In this document: positions 39,104 to 48,006 of the stretch, piece after piece
How the letters are laid out: every line of letters starts with the position of its first letter
Position numbering within the stretch: the stretch's first letter is position 1
NCBI RefSeq assembly: GCF_021043605.1
Contig: NZ_JAJNFB010000002.1
Span: 46,430-110,429, forward strand
Origin: Borreliella americana
GTDB taxonomy: Bacteria > Spirochaetota > Spirochaetia > Borreliales > Borreliaceae
Length of the DNA stretch: 64,000 nucleotides
Reading direction: 5' to 3'
The notes under the pieces: model-generated
What the model was told of the DNA's origin: nothing
The model's input: the letters and a program-made list of their open reading frames with translations, nothing else
Database searches by the model: none
Program-made: the position numbers and the translations under genes

Positions 39104-39541
39104 ATGGATTTAATGCATGAAGTTAGAGTCTTGGCTTTTCAAAAGATTTATAGCATTGATATTAATCAAAGCGCAATGGACGATATTTTTGATATTTTTA
39201 ATATTGAAGATAAAGGATTAGACATAGAAAATGAATCTATCAAGTCGTTTTATTCTTCTTTAGTAAATGGTACTTTTAATAATTTAGAGCATATTGATAG
39301 CTTGATTAGGAATATTTCTTTGAATTGGTCTTTAGATCGCATGGATAAGGTTGATCTTGCAATACTTAGAATGGGCGTTTATTCTTTAAAGTTCCAAAAT
39401 TTTGAAAATTCAAAACGTGCTGTAATTGATGAGGCAATTTTGATTGCCAAAAAGTATGGCAGTAAAAACTCTTACAAGTTTATAAATGGTATACTTGATG
39501 CTTTACTTAAAAATATGGAGAGTTGTATTGAAAAAAAATAA
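39104..39541 (+). CDS. nusB: Transcription antitermination factor NusB
   Basis: A 145-residue all-helical NusB, which binds boxA RNA with S10 for rRNA antitermination. Typical blocks are VRVLAFQKIYSIDIN at the N-terminus, WSLDRMDKVDLAILRMGVYSL, AVIDEAILIAKKYGSKNSYKFINGILD. The start could be ATG 39104 or ATG 39113; neither has a ribosome binding site. TATAAT at 39092-39097 is so close that a transcript might begin at or near the start codon (leaderless). The gene overlaps the following TPR gene by 14 bases. Confidence 0.9.
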   Translation: MDLMHEVRVLAFQKIYSIDINQSAMDDIFDIFNIEDKGLDIENESIKSFYSSLVNGTFNNLEHIDSLIRNISLNWSLDRMDKVDLAILRMGVYSLKFQNFENSKRAVIDEAILIAKKYGSKNSYKFINGILDALLKNMESCIEKK

Positions 39542-41195
39542 AACTTTAGTGTTCATTTCATTGTTCTTATTATTGGGTTTTTTAGGAGGTTTTTATTTCT
39601 ATTTCAATTCCAATATTTTATATCTTTTAAAAGGTGAGAAAGATTTTAGCAAGCTTATTATGGGGATTGATTTTTATATTGATAAAAAAAAATTTTCAGA
39701 TGCTAAAAAAGCAATGCTATTTTCATCATATTATGCTAATACTGAATTTAAATGGCTAGCTCTTGCTAAAAGAGCTAAAATTTGGGCTTTAAATACTGGT
39801 GATTATCATCTTATGGGGGAGATAGTAGATCTTGGTGTTAAAGTTTTGCCAGGAAATTTGAAATTAAGAGCTTTAGAAGTTTATTCTAAACTTAAAATTG
39901 GGCTTTTAAAAGACGCTTATAGAATTGCAAATCAATATCTTTTAAATAGCGAAGAGTATCAAAGCCTTTATGATGAAGTTTTTATTAAAAATTTAAGTTC
40001 AGATAATGGTATTATAGATTTTAACAAATTTATTGATAAAATCTATAAAGAAAAGGATGCTCGTATTTTTGAAGAGATAGGTTCAAATCTTAAAAACAAT
40101 GCATTTTTAATAAATGCAATGCTTTTGTATATAGAGAAAAAAAACATAGATGCTGCTAAGCGCATACTTTTAAAAATCAAAGAAGACAAAAATTTTTTAA
40201 AAGAGCTTGCATATATTTCTTATAATCTTAATGATTTAGATTATACAATTTCCAATCTTAAGTCTATTAAAAATGAAGAAGATCCCACTTTACTTTTTTT
40301 ACTTGCCGATGCTTATTTTAAAAAAGGAGATATTAAGAATGCCAAGAATGAATATTTAAAGCTTTATACAAGATTTCCCAATTACAATGTTCTTGTTTAT
40401 TTGAATCTTGCACTCATAGCTAATAGTGAGAATGATCATAAAAGAGCAATTTCTTATTTAAATAAGGCTAATGAGATGTTTAAAGATAATAAGATAATAA
40501 GTTATTATTTAGCAAATATATATTTTAAAATTAAAAATTATTTTAAAGCTAATGAAATTATAACTAATTATAAGGAAGACCCGTTATTTTTTAAACTTTA
40601 TTTTGCATTAAATTATGCAAATTCTAAGTATGAGGCAAAAAAATCTTATTTGTGGCGACTATTTTACAAGACTGAATACAATTCTAGTATTGCTCAATTT
40701 TTGGCTTGGAATTTGCTGCTTTATTCAGATTTAAAGGATCTCGATTTATTTTTTAGAATTTATAATTTTTCTGAAAGTAAACAAGATTGGTATAATTTTT
40801 ATAAATTTTATTATTTTTTTCTTAAAAGAGATTTTATTAGTTCAAAAAAGATAATTTTTGACAATAAATCTCAAAAATATATGTTTGGAATTTATTATAA
40901 TCTTGGAGTTTTGAGCTTTTCTGAAAAAGACTATAAAGAAGCGGAAAGATATTTTAATAAAGGAATATCTTTATTGCCTAGTAGTTTTTATGATAAAGAT
41001 TCTAGTACTAACTATGAACGTGAACTTATATCAAAAATTTACTTAAAACAAGGAATTAATTATCTTTATTTGGGGAAAATGGAAAAAGGTAAAGAGTCTA
41101 TTTTGACTTCTTATTCTTTTTACGAAACTGATGAAGGAAGACTTTATAAAAATATGATAGATACACTTAGAGAAAGGAAGTTGAATTTTGACTAA
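39528..41195 (+). CDS. TPR-repeat protein with N-terminal membrane anchor
   Basis: A 555-residue protein starting at TTG 39528, with GGAGAG at 39517-39522. The N-terminus KKNKTLVFISLFLLLGFLGG is a signal anchor followed by an extracytoplasmic chain full of helical repeats (SYYLANIYFKIKNYFKANEI, LLFLLADAYFKKGDIKNAKN, YNLGVLSFSEKDYKEAERYFN). About ten TPR-like units are visible between residues 60 and 550. It overlaps nusB by 14 bases and is followed at once by map, overlapping eight bases. Function is unknown; scaffold or envelope assembly roles are conjecture. Confidence 0.75.
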   Translation: MKKNKTLVFISLFLLLGFLGGFYFYFNSNILYLLKGEKDFSKLIMGIDFYIDKKKFSDAKKAMLFSSYYANTEFKWLALAKRAKIWALNTGDYHLMGEIVDLGVKVLPGNLKLRALEVYSKLKIGLLKDAYRIANQYLLNSEEYQSLYDEVFIKNLSSDNGIIDFNKFIDKIYKEKDARIFEEIGSNLKNNAFLINAMLLYIEKKNIDAAKRILLKIKEDKNFLKELAYISYNLNDLDYTISNLKSIKNEEDPTLLFLLADAYFKKGDIKNAKNEYLKLYTRFPNYNVLVYLNLALIANSENDHKRAISYLNKANEMFKDNKIISYYLANIYFKIKNYFKANEIITNYKEDPLFFKLYFALNYANSKYEAKKSYLWRLFYKTEYNSSIAQFLAWNLLLYSDLKDLDLFFRIYNFSESKQDWYNFYKFYYFFLKRDFISSKKIIFDNKSQKYMFGIYYNLGVLSFSEKDYKEAERYFNKGISLLPSSFYDKDSSTNYERELISKIYLKQGINYLYLGKMEKGKESILTSYSFYETDEGRLYKNMIDTLRERKLNFD

Positions 41196-41943
41196 ACTAA
41201 GATTGAAATCTAAAGATGAGATTAAAAAAATCAAAGCTTCAGCAAGTTTGTTAGCGCTTACTTTGTTAGAGGTCGAGAGAAATATTGTTCCTGGTATTAG
41301 TACCAAGGAACTTGATTTAATAGCCTATGATTTTATTATTAAAAATAGAGCTAAACCCGCTTTTAAGGGATATCGTGGGTTTGGGGGTACTATTTGCGCA
41401 TCTGTTAATGAAGAGGTTATTCACGGCATTCCCGGAAAAAGGAAATTAGCGAATGGGGATATTGTTAGTATTGATTGTGGGGTTATTCTTGATGGGTTTT
41501 ATAGCGATATGGCGAAAACTTTTAAAGTGGGAAATGTGGATTCTAGTATCGATAAACTTTTAGAAGTTACAAATGCTTCTCTTTACAAAGGTATTGCTGA
41601 GATGAAAGTTGGAAATAGAATTTTAAATATATCAGAGGCAATAGAAGATTATATAAAACCGTTTGGTTTTGGAATAGTTAGAGAATATACAGGACATGGT
41701 GTTGGATTTGAACTTCACGAAGAACCAAGTGTTCCAAATTATTATGCTCCTTTTTTTAAAAATATTAGAATTCAAGAGGGTATGGTTTTGGCTATTGAGC
41801 CTATGGTAAACTTAAAGGGGCACAAGGTTTCAATAAAAAGTGATGGTTGGACTGTTTTTGCATCTGATCTTAGTTATTCTGCACATTTTGAACATACTGT
41901 TGCTGTTTTTGATGGATTGCCTTTAATTTTAAGTGAAGTTTGA
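41188..41943 (+). CDS. map: Methionine aminopeptidase, type I
   Basis: A 251-residue enzyme that removes N-terminal Met from nascent proteins. The start is TTG 41188, behind AGGAAG. Metal ligands are visible: Asp in DIVSIDCGVILDGFYSDMAK (two Asp), His in TGHGVGFELHEEPSVPN, Glu in MVLAIEPMVN, and Glu in HFEHTVAV. A substrate His precedes in NEEVIHGIPG. Length is normal for type Ia. It overlaps the TPR gene upstream by eight bases. Sixty-six bases separate it from htrA. Confidence 0.95.
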   Translation: MTKLRLKSKDEIKKIKASASLLALTLLEVERNIVPGISTKELDLIAYDFIIKNRAKPAFKGYRGFGGTICASVNEEVIHGIPGKRKLANGDIVSIDCGVILDGFYSDMAKTFKVGNVDSSIDKLLEVTNASLYKGIAEMKVGNRILNISEAIEDYIKPFGFGIVREYTGHGVGFELHEEPSVPNYYAPFFKNIRIQEGMVLAIEPMVNLKGHKVSIKSDGWTVFASDLSYSAHFEHTVAVFDGLPLILSEV

Positions 41944-42009
41944 ATTTTAAATTAATCAAATATTTAAATATTATTTGTAGAATTGAGTAATTATGTGGAG
42001 GTTATAAAA

Positions 42010-43434
42010 GTGGAAAAAAAGTTTTTTTCTGGATTTCTTCTTAGTTTTTTGGCTTTGGGTATTGGGTTTTTTATTGGAATGCATTATTTAGATTCTAATA
42101 GAAGCAACATTGTTTTTGCAGAAGAAAAGGACAATACTGTACGAGCCTTGCAAGATTCTTTTAGGGAAGTTTCCAAGAAAATTTTACCATCATCTGTGGA
42201 AGTTCATGCAACAGGGGTAATCAAGCAGAGCTTTCCTATTCCATTTTTCTTTTTTGATATGCCAGAATTTGATTCTGAGAGAAAAAGCAATTGGGCAGGG
42301 TCTGGAGTAATAATTGGGAGAGATTCTCAAAAAAAATCATTATTTTATGTGGTTACAAATAGTCATGTGGTAGATAAGGCAACTGAGCTTGAAGTTGTAT
42401 CTTATGATAAAAAAAAGCACAAGGCTAAGTTAGTTGGCAAAGATGAAAAAAAAGATATTGCTCTTATTAGTTTTGAAAGTAATGATGCAACTATTAAAGT
42501 AGCTGATCTTGGAGATAGTGATAAGCTTGAAATAGGTGATTGGGTTATGGCAGTGGGCAGTCCTTTTCAATTTAGTTTTACAGTTACAGCAGGCATTGTG
42601 AGTGGATTGCAACGTTCTGCAAATCCTAATTTGCAATCAAGGAATTTGTTTATTCAAACTGATGCTGCAATCAACAGGGGTAATTCGGGTGGTCCTCTTG
42701 TAAATATAAAAGGTGAGGTTATTGGAATTAATGCCTGGATAGCTTCAAATTCTGGCGGAAATATTGGGCTAGGTTTTGCAATTCCTGTTAACAATATTAA
42801 AAGCACTGTAGATTTTTTCCTTAAAGGTAAAAAAATTGAATCAGCGTGGCTTGGAATTTCTTTTTATCCGTTAAAGACAAGAGATTCTGAGGTGCTAAAA
42901 AGCTTGGGGGTTGAAAGTAATGATGTTTCAGCTGCAATTATTGCTTCTCTTTATCCGGGTTCGCCTGCTGTTAAGTCGGGGCTTAGGGCAGGAGATATTA
43001 TTATGAAGGTTAATGGGGTTTCCATGAGCATTTTTCAGGATGTTACATCATATATTAGTGATTTTTATGCTGGTGAAAAAGTAAATGTAGAAATCTTAAG
43101 AGGCAATGTCAAAAAAAATATTGAAATTGTTCTTGCTGTTAGACCTAAGGATAAAGAGCTTTCTTCTTCAAAGATGCTTCCAGGTTTTGTTGTGTATCCA
43201 TTAGTTGAGGATATTAAAGCTCAGCTTAATTTAAGAAATTGGATTAAAGGCGTTGTTGTTGATTATATTGATAAAAATTTAGCATCAAATATTAAGATGA
43301 AATCAGGAGATGTAATTCTTTCTGTAAATTCAAAAAGTGTTTCTAATTTAAGAGAATTTTATGATGCTCTTGAGATTGGAAAAAATACTTATAAAATTTT
43401 AAGAGGAAACGATTCTTTTAAAATTTCATTTTAG
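42010..43434 (+). CDS. htrA: HtrA/DegP-family periplasmic serine protease
   Basis: A 474-residue envelope protease. GTG 42010 is chosen, since GGAGGT lies seven bases before it; this gives a signal sequence [23 protein letters not shown]. The catalytic His is in [11 protein letters not shown], the Asp in [11 protein letters not shown] and the Ser in [10 protein letters not shown]. Two PDZ domains follow (about residues 285-380 and 385-470), each with the GYPGSPA/LKSGD type loop ([35 protein letters not shown]). The LA loop is short. A strong terminator follows directly. Confidence 0.94.
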   Translation: MEKKFFSGFLLSFLALGIGFFIGMHYLDSNRSNIVFAEEKDNTVRALQDSFREVSKKILPSSVEVHATGVIKQSFPIPFFFFDMPEFDSERKSNWAGSGVIIGRDSQKKSLFYVVTNSHVVDKATELEVVSYDKKKHKAKLVGKDEKKDIALISFESNDATIKVADLGDSDKLEIGDWVMAVGSPFQFSFTVTAGIVSGLQRSANPNLQSRNLFIQTDAAINRGNSGGPLVNIKGEVIGINAWIASNSGGNIGLGFAIPVNNIKSTVDFFLKGKKIESAWLGISFYPLKTRDSEVLKSLGVESNDVSAAIIASLYPGSPAVKSGLRAGDIIMKVNGVSMSIFQDVTSYISDFYAGEKVNVEILRGNVKKNIEIVLAVRPKDKELSSSKMLPGFVVYPLVEDIKAQLNLRNWIKGVVVDYIDKNLASNIKMKSGDVILSVNSKSVSNLREFYDALEIGKNTYKILRGNDSFKISF

Positions 43435-43448
43435 TAAATTTTGGTTTT

Positions 43449-43477
43449 GGGTTAAGAGCTGATCTTAGCCCTTTTTT
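43449..43477 (+). terminator. htrA: Rho-independent terminator after htrA
   Basis: GGGTTAAGA and TCTTAGCCC pair over nine bases (one G-U) around a five-base loop, followed by six T. This is the best terminator in the window and ends the nusB-map-htrA run. Confidence 0.9.
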
Positions 43478-43577
43478 ATTTTATGTAAATATTTGTGTGT
43501 TAATTTGCAAGTTAAAATATTTTGATTAAATAAATTTTATTTTTATTAAAAAAGAATAAAAGGAATAAGTTTGAATT

Positions 43578-44174
43578 ATGAAAAAATATGTTTCTTATGA
43601 AGAGATAAGAATTAATGGATTTAAGCTTGCTTATAAAATTTATAAAGATGGATTTATTCCAGATATTATGTATGTCTCTTTGAGAGGAGGAGCCTATCTT
43701 GGCAATATTATTAGCGAATTTTTTAAATTTGTAAAAGTAGATAAACCTCTTTTATATGCTGCTGTTGTTGCTAGATCTTATGATATTTTTAATGAGCAAA
43801 AAAAGATAATGATAGATGGTTGGACTTATGATCCAAAATATTTAAGGGCAGGCGATAAAGTTTTATTTGTTGATGACATTTTTGATACAGGTCGTACCAT
43901 TGTTTATTTAAGAAATGAAGTTTTGAAAAAAGGCATAGAGAATAAAAATGTTAAAATAGCAGTTTATGATTATAAGGATCATGGATTTGTAGATTATATT
44001 CCTGATTATTATGTTAATAAATATTCTAACCAAGAAGAATTAAATACTTGGATTCATTATGGAAATCATGAGCTGACAGGATTAAAAAATGAAAGTGAAT
44101 ATAAGAATAGTTTTAAATACATAGATGATGAGCTTAATGAGATTTTAAAATTTTTAGCAAAAACTAAATCTTAA
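43578..44174 (+). CDS. Type I phosphoribosyltransferase, probably purine salvage
   Basis: A 198-residue enzyme with the PRPP-binding motif VLFVDDIFDTGRTIVYL (about residues 95-111) and an N-terminal block PDIMYVSLRGGAYLGNIIS, as in the purine phosphoribosyltransferases of the archaeal-type (COG2236-like) group. The later PDYYVNKYSNQEELNTWIHYG corresponds to their WI-FPWE segment. It may transfer ribose phosphate to hypoxanthine, xanthine or guanine; the base cannot be told from sequence. Its end overlaps the convergent gene by four bases. Confidence 0.75.
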   Translation: MKKYVSYEEIRINGFKLAYKIYKDGFIPDIMYVSLRGGAYLGNIISEFFKFVKVDKPLLYAAVVARSYDIFNEQKKIMIDGWTYDPKYLRAGDKVLFVDDIFDTGRTIVYLRNEVLKKGIENKNVKIAVYDYKDHGFVDYIPDYYVNKYSNQEELNTWIHYGNHELTGLKNESEYKNSFKYIDDELNEILKFLAKTKS

Positions 44175-44698
44175 TTATTGTCCTCTATGTATTCTATTAA
44201 AGTATATCCCTTTGTTTTTAGCATTTTAATTATTATTCCCAGATTATCTTTTAATATTGGGCCTATTAGCATGTGAGTTTTTTCGGTTTTAACCGGAAAT
44301 TTATTAGCATTTTTAATTTCTTGAAAGTTATCATTTTTATAACTAGGATAAACTTTAACATAACTAGTTTTTGCAGAATTCACATCATTTACAGTTTTTT
44401 GATTGATATTATTGCCTAAATTTCTATTGGGGTAATTAATTTTTTTTGATTTTTGTATGTATATATTGGAATTTATATTTTTTTCACTGTTTGTATCTCT
44501 TTTTAAAATTGATTCTTTTTTGATCTTTTTGCTATTTGAGCTTGAATCGTAAGTTTTAGAATTTTTTTTGATTTTTGTTTCTACGTTTGAAAATAATTCC
44601 AATTTTTTGTTTAATTTTTCATCTTTTACTTTTACTGAAAATAATCTTGTTGCAAAAATAAAGAGTAGCATTAATTTGCAAAGTTTTATTAATTTCAT
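44171..44698 (-). CDS. Secreted protein of unknown function with SPOR-like C-terminus
   Basis: A 175-residue protein with a signal sequence (KLIKLCKLMLLFIFATRLFS) followed by a low-complexity middle rich in Lys, Asn and Ser (KIKKNSKTYDSSSNSKKIKK). The last 35 residues read MLIGPILKDNLGIIIKMLKT then KGYTLIEYI, which resembles half of a SPOR peptidoglycan-binding repeat (V-GPF-...-L...G). That assignment is tentative. It is 21 bases downstream of asnS on the same strand. Confidence 0.6.
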   Translation of the reverse strand: MKLIKLCKLMLLFIFATRLFSVKVKDEKLNKKLELFSNVETKIKKNSKTYDSSSNSKKIKKESILKRDTNSEKNINSNIYIQKSKKINYPNRNLGNNINQKTVNDVNSAKTSYVKVYPSYKNDNFQEIKNANKFPVKTEKTHMLIGPILKDNLGIIIKMLKTKGYTLIEYIEDNN

Positions 44699-44719
44699 CT
44701 TTTTGTTTCCTTTTTTTTA

Positions 44720-46108
44720 TTAAAAATAAAGATTTTTGGGAGTCCTTGGGAATGGTATTGAATCTCTTATATTAGATATTCCTGTTGAGTATTGCACCAA
44801 CCTTTCAAGCCCAAGTCCAAAACCAGAATGAGGAGTCGAACCAAATCTTCTTAGATCAAGATACCAGTTTAAATGTTCCATATTTAGGTTTAATTCTTTT
44901 ATTCTATTTTCTAATTTTTGAAGGTCATCTTCTCTTTCGCTTCCTCCTATAATCTCTCCAATTTTTGGAACTAGTATATCCATTCCTTTAACGGTTTTAT
45001 TGTCTTTATTTACTTTCATGTAAAATGCTTTGAAATTTTTTGGATAATCTATGACCACTACCGGTTTTTTAAAAGTCTCTTCTGTTAGGTATCTTTCATG
45101 ATCTGTTTGCAAATCTATTCCCCAGTAAGGTTTTATTTCAAAATTTTTTTTTGAGTTTTCAAGAATTTCAATTGCTTTAGTATAGGTGATAACCTCAAAA
45201 TTTGAGTTTATTACATTTTCTAGTTTTTTAATCAAACCTTTTTCAATGTAATTTTCTAAAAAATCCATATCTTGTGAGCATTCTTTTAAAATTGAACTTA
45301 AAAGATATTTCAAGAGATCTTCTGCTAGATCAATATTGTCATTAAGCTTATAAAAAGCCATTTCTGGTTCTATCATCCAAAATTCTGAAGCGTGTCGTGT
45401 GGTGTTAGAATTTTCTGCTCTAAATGTTGGGCCGAATGTATATATTTTAGATAAAGCCATTGCATATGCTTCCCCATGCAATTGACCAGTGACAGAGAGA
45501 AAAGCTTCTTTTCCAAAAAAATCGTCTTTAAAATCAATATTGCTAAGCGTATTGTTTGGTTTATTAAATTTTAGTGTGGAAACTCTAAACATTTCTCCAG
45601 CACCTTCCCCATCATTTGATGTAATTATTGGTGTATTAATATAAAAAAAACCATTTTTTTGGAAATATTCATGAATTTTGTATGAAATTTTGTTTCTTAC
45701 CCTAGCAATAGCTCCAAATGTGTTGGTTCGTATTCTTAAATGGGGAATTTCTCTTAAAAATTCAAAAGAATGTCTTTTCTTTTGCAATGGATAAGTTTCT
45801 GGGTCTGTTTCGCCGATTACATCAAAACTGTGTGTTTTTATTTCATAATTTTGCCCTTTTGCAGGACTTTCCACCAATAGGCCTGTTAATGATATACTTG
45901 CTCCGGTTGTTAATTTTTTTAGATCTTTTTCACTAAATTGATTTTCTTCTTCGTTTATTACAGCTTGAATTCCTTTAAGCGTTGAGCCATCATTAATTTC
46001 TATAAATCCAATCTTACCATTACTTCTTTTGGTTCTAATCCAGCCGTTTATTGTAACATTGCTTTTTAAAATTGGCTTTTTTAAAATATCTTTAATGCTT
46101 GCAAACAT
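44720..46108 (-). CDS. asnS: Asparaginyl-tRNA synthetase
   Basis: A class IIb synthetase of 462 residues that charges tRNA-Asn directly. The N-terminal OB fold (VTINGWIRTKRSNGKIGFIE) binds the anticodon. Motif 2 is seen in TFGPTFRAENSNTTRHASEF and motif 3 near SGFGLGLERLVQYSTGI. The Asn-specific blocks GEAYAMAL and HLNWYLDLRRFGS are present. The start at 46108 is preferred by comparison with the usual N-terminus (MFASIKDIL); ATG 46120 is in frame and possible, but its TTAGG lies directly against the codon. It is divergent from murI across 150-odd bases. Confidence 0.93.
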   Translation of the reverse strand: MFASIKDILKKPILKSNVTINGWIRTKRSNGKIGFIEINDGSTLKGIQAVINEEENQFSEKDLKKLTTGASISLTGLLVESPAKGQNYEIKTHSFDVIGETDPETYPLQKKRHSFEFLREIPHLRIRTNTFGAIARVRNKISYKIHEYFQKNGFFYINTPIITSNDGEGAGEMFRVSTLKFNKPNNTLSNIDFKDDFFGKEAFLSVTGQLHGEAYAMALSKIYTFGPTFRAENSNTTRHASEFWMIEPEMAFYKLNDNIDLAEDLLKYLLSSILKECSQDMDFLENYIEKGLIKKLENVINSNFEVITYTKAIEILENSKKNFEIKPYWGIDLQTDHERYLTEETFKKPVVVIDYPKNFKAFYMKVNKDNKTVKGMDILVPKIGEIIGGSEREDDLQKLENRIKELNLNMEHLNWYLDLRRFGSTPHSGFGLGLERLVQYSTGISNIRDSIPFPRTPKNLYF

Positions 46109-46211
46109 TTTATTTATCATCCTAAATACTTATTAATATTGCTAAATCAATTTCATTATAGCTTAAAACTTTTTTTAAAAAAACATTTAACAATTTTTAT
46201 TATTTTAATTC

Positions 46212-46240
46212 TTGATATTAACTTTGTTAATATTTATACT
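46212..46240 (+). promoter_or_regulatory. murI: Promoter for murI-rsgA-mutS2
   Basis: TTGATA (46212-46217) and TATACT (46235-46240) are spaced by exactly 17 bases. Transcription would start near 46247, about 24 bases before ATG 46271. This placement rules out translation from the longer open frame upstream. Confidence 0.7.
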
Positions 46241-46270
46241 TTACTTTTTAGGGTTGATTATTATTTTGTA

Positions 46271-47068
46271 ATGGAAAATTTCAAAGAAGTAATAATTATT
46301 TTTGATTCAGGTATAGGGGGACTTTCTTATTTTAAATATATTAAAAGTAAAATAGGAGGGTTCCAATATGTTTATGTTGCCGATAATAAAAATTTTCCTT
46401 ATGGAGAAAAAAGTTCTGAATATCTTTTAGAAGCAGTTTTGTTTTTAATTGAGAAGCTTAAAAAAAACTATAATATTGGTGCATTGGTTTTGGCTTGCAA
46501 TACAATTTCTGTTAGTGTATACAATAAATTAAATTTTGTTTTTCCAGTAGTCTATACTTTACCAGATGTAAGTTCAGTTTCAGATCTTGCTTTAAAAAAA
46601 GTTCTTTTAATTGCAACAAATACTACTCTTGAAAGCAAATTTGTTAAAGATCAAGTAAATATGCATAATGATTTGATTGTAAAAGCTGCTGGAGAGCTTG
46701 TTAATTTTGTTGAATATGGAGAGAAGTACAAAAAAGATGCTTTTAGATGTTTAGAGGCTTTAAAATTTGAAGTTGTAAATACCGGTAGAGAAATTGTTTT
46801 CCTTGGATGCACGCATTATTTGCATCTCAAGACAGTAATAGAAGATTTTTTAAAAATTCCTGTTTATGAGAATCGTGAATTAGTGGTACAAAATCTTATT
46901 AGATTAATGAATTTTCCTGGACATAAAGGTAATTATTATAAAAATAATTTTGTAGATGTAGATGTAGATGTAGATGATGAATTTTATTTGACCGGAAATA
47001 AAAATTTGACTTTTTATCAAAATTTTTGCAAAAAATATAATCTCTGCTTTAAAGGAACGATAGTTTGA
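46271..47068 (+). CDS. murI: Glutamate racemase
   Basis: A 265-residue enzyme making D-glutamate for peptidoglycan. The N-terminus [17 protein letters not shown] is the family signature (Asp and Ser). The two catalytic Cys lie in [15 protein letters not shown] and [10 protein letters not shown]. The C-terminal region contains four tandem GTAGAT hexamers (46952-46975) coding VDVDVDVD, followed by a poorly conserved tail. The start ATG 46271 is placed downstream of a consensus promoter; the longer frame to 46139 contains that promoter. No clear ribosome binding site precedes it except AGGG at distance. Confidence 0.9.
   Translation: MENFKEVIIIFDSGIGGLSYFKYIKSKIGGFQYVYVADNKNFPYGEKSSEYLLEAVLFLIEKLKKNYNIGALVLACNTISVSVYNKLNFVFPVVYTLPDVSSVSDLALKKVLLIATNTTLESKFVKDQVNMHNDLIVKAAGELVNFVEYGEKYKKDAFRCLEALKFEVVNTGREIVFLGCTHYLHLKTVIEDFLKIPVYENRELVVQNLIRLMNFPGHKGNYYKNNFVDVDVDVDDEFYLTGNKNLTFYQNFCKKYNLCFKGTIV
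46952..46975 (+). repeat. murI: Hexamer microsatellite in murI
   Basis: Four perfect copies of GTAGAT in tandem code for alternating Val-Asp. Because the unit is six bases, changes in copy number keep frame. A partial GAT follows. It lies in a non-catalytic region of the racemase. Confidence 0.9.
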
Positions 47069-48006
47069 ATTATCTTGAATTTGAAATTATTTGGGGAGTT
47101 AATAATATATATTCTATTTTAGAACTTAGCAGCAAGTTAATTTATGAAGGAATTTTTAAGGGCAAGGTTCTAGAAACAGGTTTTAAGGAGTACAGTCCTT
47201 TAGTTCCAGGGGATATAGTCTTAGGGTATATTTATAGTTCTCGCAAAGTATATATTGATAAGCGATTAAATAGGAAGAATATTCTTTGGCGTTACAACAA
47301 GAAAGCAGATCTTAGGCAGACAATTGTTTCTAATATTGATAATGTTTTGATTGTAAGTTCTGCTAATTTTCCTGAGATGAAAAATTTTTTTATTGACAGA
47401 GTTCTTGTTGTTGCAGAAGAACAAAATATTGTTCCTGTTATTGTGATTAATAAAATTGACAAAGGAATAAGTCAAAGCGCACAAGAATTTTCTGAAATTT
47501 ATGAAAATCTAGGATACAAGGTTTTAAAAACTTCTGTTAAAACTTCTGAGGGTATCAAAGAAGTAAAAGAGGTTTTGAAAAATTCAAGAACTTCTTTTAT
47601 TGGCCAGTCTGGTGTTGGTAAATCTTCTTTGATAAATTTGATTGATTCAAGAGCTTCTCAATCGGTAAATGAAATTTCACATAAGTATTCTAGAGGAAAA
47701 CATACTACCGTTTATTCAATATCATTTCATTCTGAGAGTGGAATAATAGTTGATACTCCGGGAATAAAGGAGTTTGGAATTGAAACATTGCCCTTTGAGA
47801 ATCTTAAATATTATTTTAAAGAGTTTGAAAATTTTGCTAGTTTTTGTAAATATAAATCTTGTTTACATGTTAGCGAACCTTATTGTTCTGTTACAAGTTC
47901 TTTAGGTAATGGGATTTCTAAACTTAGATACGAAAGCTATTTAAAGATTTTGGCAGAGCTTAAAAATTATAAAAATTATAAAAATTATGCAAGATGCACA
48001 AGATAA
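47065..48006 (+). CDS. rsgA: Small ribosome-subunit-dependent GTPase RsgA
   Basis: A 313-residue circularly permuted GTPase that helps 30S maturation. The start is TTG 47065, overlapping the murI stop, with AAAGGA at 47051-47056. An OB fold (residues about 30-70, [10 protein letters not shown]) precedes the GTPase, with G4 [10 protein letters not shown] coming before G1 [14 protein letters not shown] and G3 DTPGIKEFG, the permuted order. The C-terminal zinc site has [14 protein letters not shown]. The last residues are a KNYKNYKNY tandem repeat from three 9-bp units that run into the mutS2 start. Confidence 0.93.
   Translation: MNYLEFEIIWGVNNIYSILELSSKLIYEGIFKGKVLETGFKEYSPLVPGDIVLGYIYSSRKVYIDKRLNRKNILWRYNKKADLRQTIVSNIDNVLIVSSANFPEMKNFFIDRVLVVAEEQNIVPVIVINKIDKGISQSAQEFSEIYENLGYKVLKTSVKTSEGIKEVKEVLKNSRTSFIGQSGVGKSSLINLIDSRASQSVNEISHKYSRGKHTTVYSISFHSESGIIVDTPGIKEFGIETLPFENLKYYFKEFENFASFCKYKSCLHVSEPYCSVTSSLGNGISKLRYESYLKILAELKNYKNYKNYARCTR
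47962..47988 (+). repeat. Three 9-bp tandem repeats at the rsgA-mutS2 junction
   Basis: AAAAATTAT is repeated three times without mismatch (47962-47970, 47971-47979, 47980-47988). It codes KNY-KNY-KNY in rsgA, and the last two bases of the array are the A and T of the mutS2 ATG (47987). Confidence 0.9.

Noticed and set aside
41983..42009. htrA starting at TTG 41983
   Set aside because: The GGAGGT site lies after this codon and is well placed for GTG 42010.
46139..46270. N-terminal extension of murI from TTG 46139
   Set aside because: The stretch contains a consensus promoter at 46212-46240 and reads as a hydrophobic run unlike any racemase; ATG 46271 gives the normal N-terminus.
47955..48006. 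CRISPR-like or mobile repeat at the rsgA-mutS2 junction
   Set aside because: It is only three 9-bp units inside coding sequence, with no spacers.
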